Assembly: GCA_002698785.1 (NCBI GenBank)
Contig: PAAG01000013.1
Coordinates: 62,001-126,000, forward strand
Direction of reading: 5' to 3'
Source of the DNA: Verrucomicrobiales bacterium
Lineage (GTDB): Bacteria; Verrucomicrobiota; Verrucomicrobiia; Verrucomicrobiales; DEV007
Length of the DNA stretch: 64,000 nt
Positions within the stretch are counted from its first letter, which is position 1; each line of letters begins with the position of its first letter. The notes beneath the pieces are model-generated. The model ran no database searches and was not told the DNA's origin. It saw only the letters and a program-made list of their open reading frames with translations. Below are positions 61,567-64,000 of this stretch, one piece after another. The position numbers were made by a program, and so were the translations under genes.

Positions 61567-61598
61567 AAAGTGCCGCATTTTTAGCAGGGCGGCACTTT
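61567..61598 (-). promoter_or_regulatory. Hairpin immediately upstream of argG
   Basis: AAAGTGCCGC (61567-61576) and GCGGCACTTT (61589-61598) form a perfect 10-bp stem with a 12-base loop. On the argG strand the stem is followed by TTTTCTT-like bases and then the ATG four bases later, resembling an attenuator or a structure that hides the start region. No protein-binding assignment is made. Confidence 0.5.
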
Positions 61599-61645
61599 AC
61601 TTGCGGGGGATGGGAGTGCAAATAGGATTCATTATGGAGCTGGCT

Positions 61646-62131
61646 ATGAATCATTTCCCGATCTTGAAACGCCTGTTCGGCATGGCGTCTGTCATCTTTA
61701 TTACGGTTTTTTGCGTTCATAGTGCGTACGCCCAGAGAGTGACCGAGCGGGAAGTGCGGGAATTCATGGGCTTATACAAAGGGAGATCGAAAATCCTCGT
61801 TCGTGCCGGTGGCGAAGTATTTCGAGGGAAAGAAAAATTCCGCTATCGTGCTCGATGGAAACCCAAAGGTAGCGGCGTCGTGCGATTTGAAAACGGCAGC
61901 TACAAACCTGTCGCCACGCGGGCTCGTTACTCGAATCGGTCCATACGTTCGCTGACGCTCCTTTCGGGAAGTGTGACGGATCCCGATAGTGGGGCGTACG
62001 GAACCGTCCGGGGTATCCAGAGCACGTCACTCAAGAGAAGGGGAGCGAGAAGATTTACCATTAAGTTTTACCAGAAAATCCATTTCGGTCCGTTTGCAAC
62101 CAGAGTCGTGAAGGCAACCGGTAAGAAATAG
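61646..62131 (+). CDS. Secreted basic protein of unknown function
   Basis: The ATG at 61646 gives 161 residues with a signal peptide (FGMASVIFITVFCVHSAYA). The mature part is basic and beta-rich: MGLYKGRSKILVRAGGEVF, FRYRARWKPKGSGVVRF and RRFTIKFYQKIHFGPFATRVV. No family recognised. Nearby ATGs at 61634 and 61610 are alternatives. It is divergent from argG and convergent with nth. Confidence 0.6.
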   Translation: MNHFPILKRLFGMASVIFITVFCVHSAYAQRVTEREVREFMGLYKGRSKILVRAGGEVFRGKEKFRYRARWKPKGSGVVRFENGSYKPVATRARYSNRSIRSLTLLSGSVTDPDSGAYGTVRGIQSTSLKRRGARRFTIKFYQKIHFGPFATRVVKATGKK

Positions 62132-62137
62132 CGATCC

Positions 62138-62788
62138 CTACTTCTTCGTTTTCACTCCACGCTTTCGATCGGGAAAAACTTCTCGGCAGATCGGGCACAC
62201 TGTTCCGTCGCACCCACGGGCGGTGCAGTATTCGCGCCCGTAGTAAATGATCTGCAGGTGCAGCTTGTTCCAGCTCTCTTCGGGAAAGGCACGCTTCAAA
62301 TCTTTCTCCGTCTGCACCACATTCTTTCCATTCGTCAGCTTCCATCGCTGCGCGAGGCGGTGAATGTGGGTATCCACAGGAAAGGCAGGCACCCCAAAGG
62401 CCTGGCTCATCACCACGGAAGCAGTCTTGTGCCCGACTCCAGGTAGCTCTTCCAGCGCCTCCATATCGGCAGGAACTTCGCCGTCGTATTTCTCCATCAG
62501 GATCTTCGATAGCTCGGAAATGGCGACCGACTTCCTTGGGGAGAGTCCACAGGGCTTGATGATCTCACGAATGTCCTCTACCGGCACTTTGGCCATGTCA
62601 GCCGCTTTATCCGCGACGGCAAAGAGCAGGGGAGTGATCTTGTTTACTCTCTCATCCGTGCATTGGGCCGAGAGCAACACTGCGATGAGCAGGGTATAGG
62701 GATCCTTATGATCGAGAGGGATCGGAGTCTCGGGATACAGTTCCTCCAATCGTGAGAGAATATGAGCGGCGCGTTCCGCTTTCGTCAT
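62138..62788 (-). CDS. nth: Endonuclease III, non-canonical Fe-S motif
   Basis: The 216-residue HhH-GPD glycosylase has the catalytic Lys in LPGVGHKTASVVMSQ and Asp in FPVDTHIHRLAQRW, with HhH features. It excises oxidised pyrimidines and nicks DNA. The C-terminal Cys spacing is unusual: Cys at 188, 193, 198 and 201 (C-x4-C-x4-C-x2-C), not the classical C-x6-C-x2-C-x5-C of the 4Fe-4S loop, and the fourth classical Cys is absent. Confidence 0.9.
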   Translation of the reverse strand: MTKAERAAHILSRLEELYPETPIPLDHKDPYTLLIAVLLSAQCTDERVNKITPLLFAVADKAADMAKVPVEDIREIIKPCGLSPRKSVAISELSKILMEKYDGEVPADMEALEELPGVGHKTASVVMSQAFGVPAFPVDTHIHRLAQRWKLTNGKNVVQTEKDLKRAFPEESWNKLHLQIIYYGREYCTARGCDGTVCPICREVFPDRKRGVKTKK

Positions 62789-62809
62789 GGGAGGGGAAAA
62801 GAAGCCGAA

Positions 62810-63577
62810 TCAGGCGTTTCCTCCAGAAGTAGGGGTCAAGTATCCGGCCTTACCCTTCTTCTCAATTTCGTAAAGCATCTTGCGAACGTGATGCGCATGC
62901 TTCACGTGCTTACGAGAATCAAGAATCTTGCGGCTTTCTTCAAACGATCCCCACTCGAGAACTTTGATGGGGACGTTGCGAGCGCCCCACTGGCCGATAC
63001 CTGCAAGGTTAGGCTTATAAATGTCGATCGTCTCCGTTCCGCAAAGAGCGCTGCCGTAATCGTCGATCACATACTCGTAAGGAAGACCCTCGATCATGAA
63101 ACGGGTTCCAAGCGGATACTTCGACCAGTCTGCCGCAGCACTGCGGACGCGGGATCCATACTGGAGATCGTTACCTGCCGCACTCTTGCGACCGTAGGGA
63201 AGACTGTCTGCCTGGAGATGGCTGTATGCCGTTGTCCGAACCATCATGATCTGATTGGTTGGGCGACTCTCGACTGGCGTGCGTGGAACGGAAGCAAGAA
63301 GAATGGGAGGCTTGGACGGCGCAGGGCGCTCGATCGCTACCGGATCCGGCTGGGCCAGTGTTTCCGGAGTTCCTACGATTGTGTCGGAAGGTTCTGGAGT
63401 CGTTTCTTCCTGTGGGGCTTCCGCAGCGGGTTCCTGAGCGATGCGATTGACCGCTTGGATATTAGAGTTCGAGATAGCGGACAGGTTGGAAGTAGTTGTG
63501 CACGCCGAAAAAGGCAGAACACTAACAGTTCCCAAAACCAGCATCCATACTGTCGATGATCGATCGGACTCTCGCAT
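62810..63577 (-). CDS. 3D-domain lipoprotein (RlpA/MltA-like double-psi barrel)
   Basis: The ATG at 63577 gives 255 residues with a lipoprotein signal ending LPFSAC, a Pro/Glu-rich linker (AEAPQEETTPEPSDT), and a C-terminal 3D domain: MVRTTAYSH, SKYPLGTRFMIEGLPYEYVIDDYGSA and ETIDIYKP, whose Asp residues (DDYG, DIY) are the signature. Related domains act in lytic transglycosylases or cell-wall hydrolases. It is probably an outer-membrane-anchored wall-remodelling factor. Confidence 0.78.
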   Translation of the reverse strand: MRESDRSSTVWMLVLGTVSVLPFSACTTTSNLSAISNSNIQAVNRIAQEPAAEAPQEETTPEPSDTIVGTPETLAQPDPVAIERPAPSKPPILLASVPRTPVESRPTNQIMMVRTTAYSHLQADSLPYGRKSAAGNDLQYGSRVRSAAADWSKYPLGTRFMIEGLPYEYVIDDYGSALCGTETIDIYKPNLAGIGQWGARNVPIKVLEWGSFEESRKILDSRKHVKHAHHVRKMLYEIEKKGKAGYLTPTSGGNA

Positions 63578-63651
63578 CTCGTTTGAACTTCCCCTTTGTA
63601 AATGGTTCCCTGTAAAAGTCAACGTTGCTCAAGATGAGCTTATAAAAAGAT

Positions 63652-63671
63652 ACACCTAAACTATCAGGTGT
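63652..63671. repeat. Short inverted repeat ACACCT-N8-AGGTGT
   Basis: A 6-bp inverted repeat with an 8-base loop lies in the AT-rich 180-base gap between the 3D lipoprotein gene and the right-edge gene. It has no T-tract. I see nothing else I recognise in this gap. Confidence 0.2.
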
Positions 63672-63757
63672 GCCAAAACTTTACGGCTGGTTTGTCGAAA
63701 ACCTGCGAAGACCAGAACGGAACAGGGAAAAAGTTATTAGAAAACTTATCGTAAAAG

Positions 63758-64000
63758 TCACTCCTGTTCAGTCAGTTCTACCCCTGAATCTGGATTCGAA
63801 TACGGATTCACCACAAGACTTCCGGATTTCGCAGACAAAGTCACCATCCCTGCTTTGTCTAAGGTAAACAGGCTAGTTCCTCTCCGCTTGAGATTTTCGC
63901 GCAAAGATTCCGAAATTATTTCGCTCACAGGGTAGTCGGAATGAGAACTCACCACGATTCGCGGGTCGACTTCACTCACAAATTCCTCGAGACCGGAAGG
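63758..64000 (-). CDS. C-terminal fragment, possible ComEC/Rec2-type protein
   Basis: The frame is open from the right window edge to the TGA at 63758, so only about 80 C-terminal residues are visible: PRIVVSSHSDYPVSEIISES, LKRRGTSLFTLDKAGMVTLS. The sequence resembles the end of the metallo-beta-lactamase-like domain of ComEC-type DNA-uptake proteins (a serine-rich strand, a helix, then a T-x-D/K-x-G strand). The catalytic part lies outside the window, so the identity is tentative. Confidence 0.4.
   Translation of the reverse strand, partial: PSGLEEFVSEVDPRIVVSSHSDYPVSEIISESLRENLKRRGTSLFTLDKAGMVTLSAKSGSLVVNPYSNPDSGVELTEQE

Noticed and set aside
63652-63671. Terminator for the 3D-lipoprotein or the right-edge gene
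   Set aside because: The stem is only six base pairs with no T-tract, so it is listed only as a short repeat.
1-64000. CRISPR arrays, prophage, insertion sequences, rRNA
   Set aside because: No regularly spaced repeats of 25-40 bases, no transposase or phage structural proteins, and no rRNA-like stretches were seen; the only tandem repeats are 7-base units.

Overview
This 64 kb window looks like a chromosomal segment of a Verrucomicrobiota (PVC superphylum) bacterium, probably free-living or marine. The evidence is family content: two DUF1549/DUF1553 proteins each paired with a DUF1501 protein, secreted type I sulfatases, an ECF sigma factor overlapping a membrane protein with a c-type haem motif, ceramidase-like proteins, and many secreted proteins without close functional assignment. 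Few start codons have a strong Shine-Dalgarno sequence. I see no prophage, insertion sequence, CRISPR array or rRNA. Housekeeping genes (valS, dnaE, aspS, rnc, prmA, trpC, argG, nth, two tRNAs) are interleaved with accessory catabolic and signalling genes.

Layout. 1-3.8 kb (minus): sulfatase, RraA-like protein and a sialidase fused in frame to an FAD-dependent oxidoreductase that runs off the left edge. 4.0-14.1 kb (plus): a long co-directional block of histidine kinase, response regulator, ECF sigma factor, anti-sigma-like/cytochrome/DUF1549/DUF1553 fusion, DUF1501 protein, small lipoprotein and esterase, with four-base overlaps at two junctions. 14.2-25.1 kb: a LysM protein, a second DUF1501/DUF1549 pair, PIN/TRAM protein, prmA, tRNA-Gly, trpC, a flavoprotein, a D,D-carboxypeptidase and a decayed toxin-antitoxin locus. 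The spacers in 21.5-23.9 kb carry 7-bp tandem repeats. 25.1-29.8 kb: a HIT protein with two unusually small upstream genes (one frameshifted), tandem ceramidase-like proteins and a degenerate SDR.

29.8-46.7 kb: valS, amidase, PQQ-type propeller, dnaE, lipoprotein hydrolase, second sulfatase, CHASE2 adenylate cyclase with a secreted partner, and an NtrC-type regulator whose receiver has lost its phosphorylation site. 46.8-51.0 kb (plus): aminopeptidase P, an enolase-superfamily enzyme, gluconokinase and a GT9 glycosyltransferase in one tight run. 51.2-64 kb: rnc, tRNA-His, zinc-ribbon protein, aspS, a nuclease, a LemA gene flanked by two DUF3137 genes, argG with a leader hairpin, nth, a 3D-domain lipoprotein and a probable ComEC-like C-terminus.

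The most notable non-coding signal is the AT-rich gap between the convergent GT9 and rnc genes (51,014-51,237). It holds three exact DnaA-box consensus 9-mers and a fourth with one mismatch, close to an apparent change in strand composition from C-rich to G-rich. This makes it a candidate replication origin or other DnaA-binding locus. Gene functions here are read from motifs and family memory without any database search.
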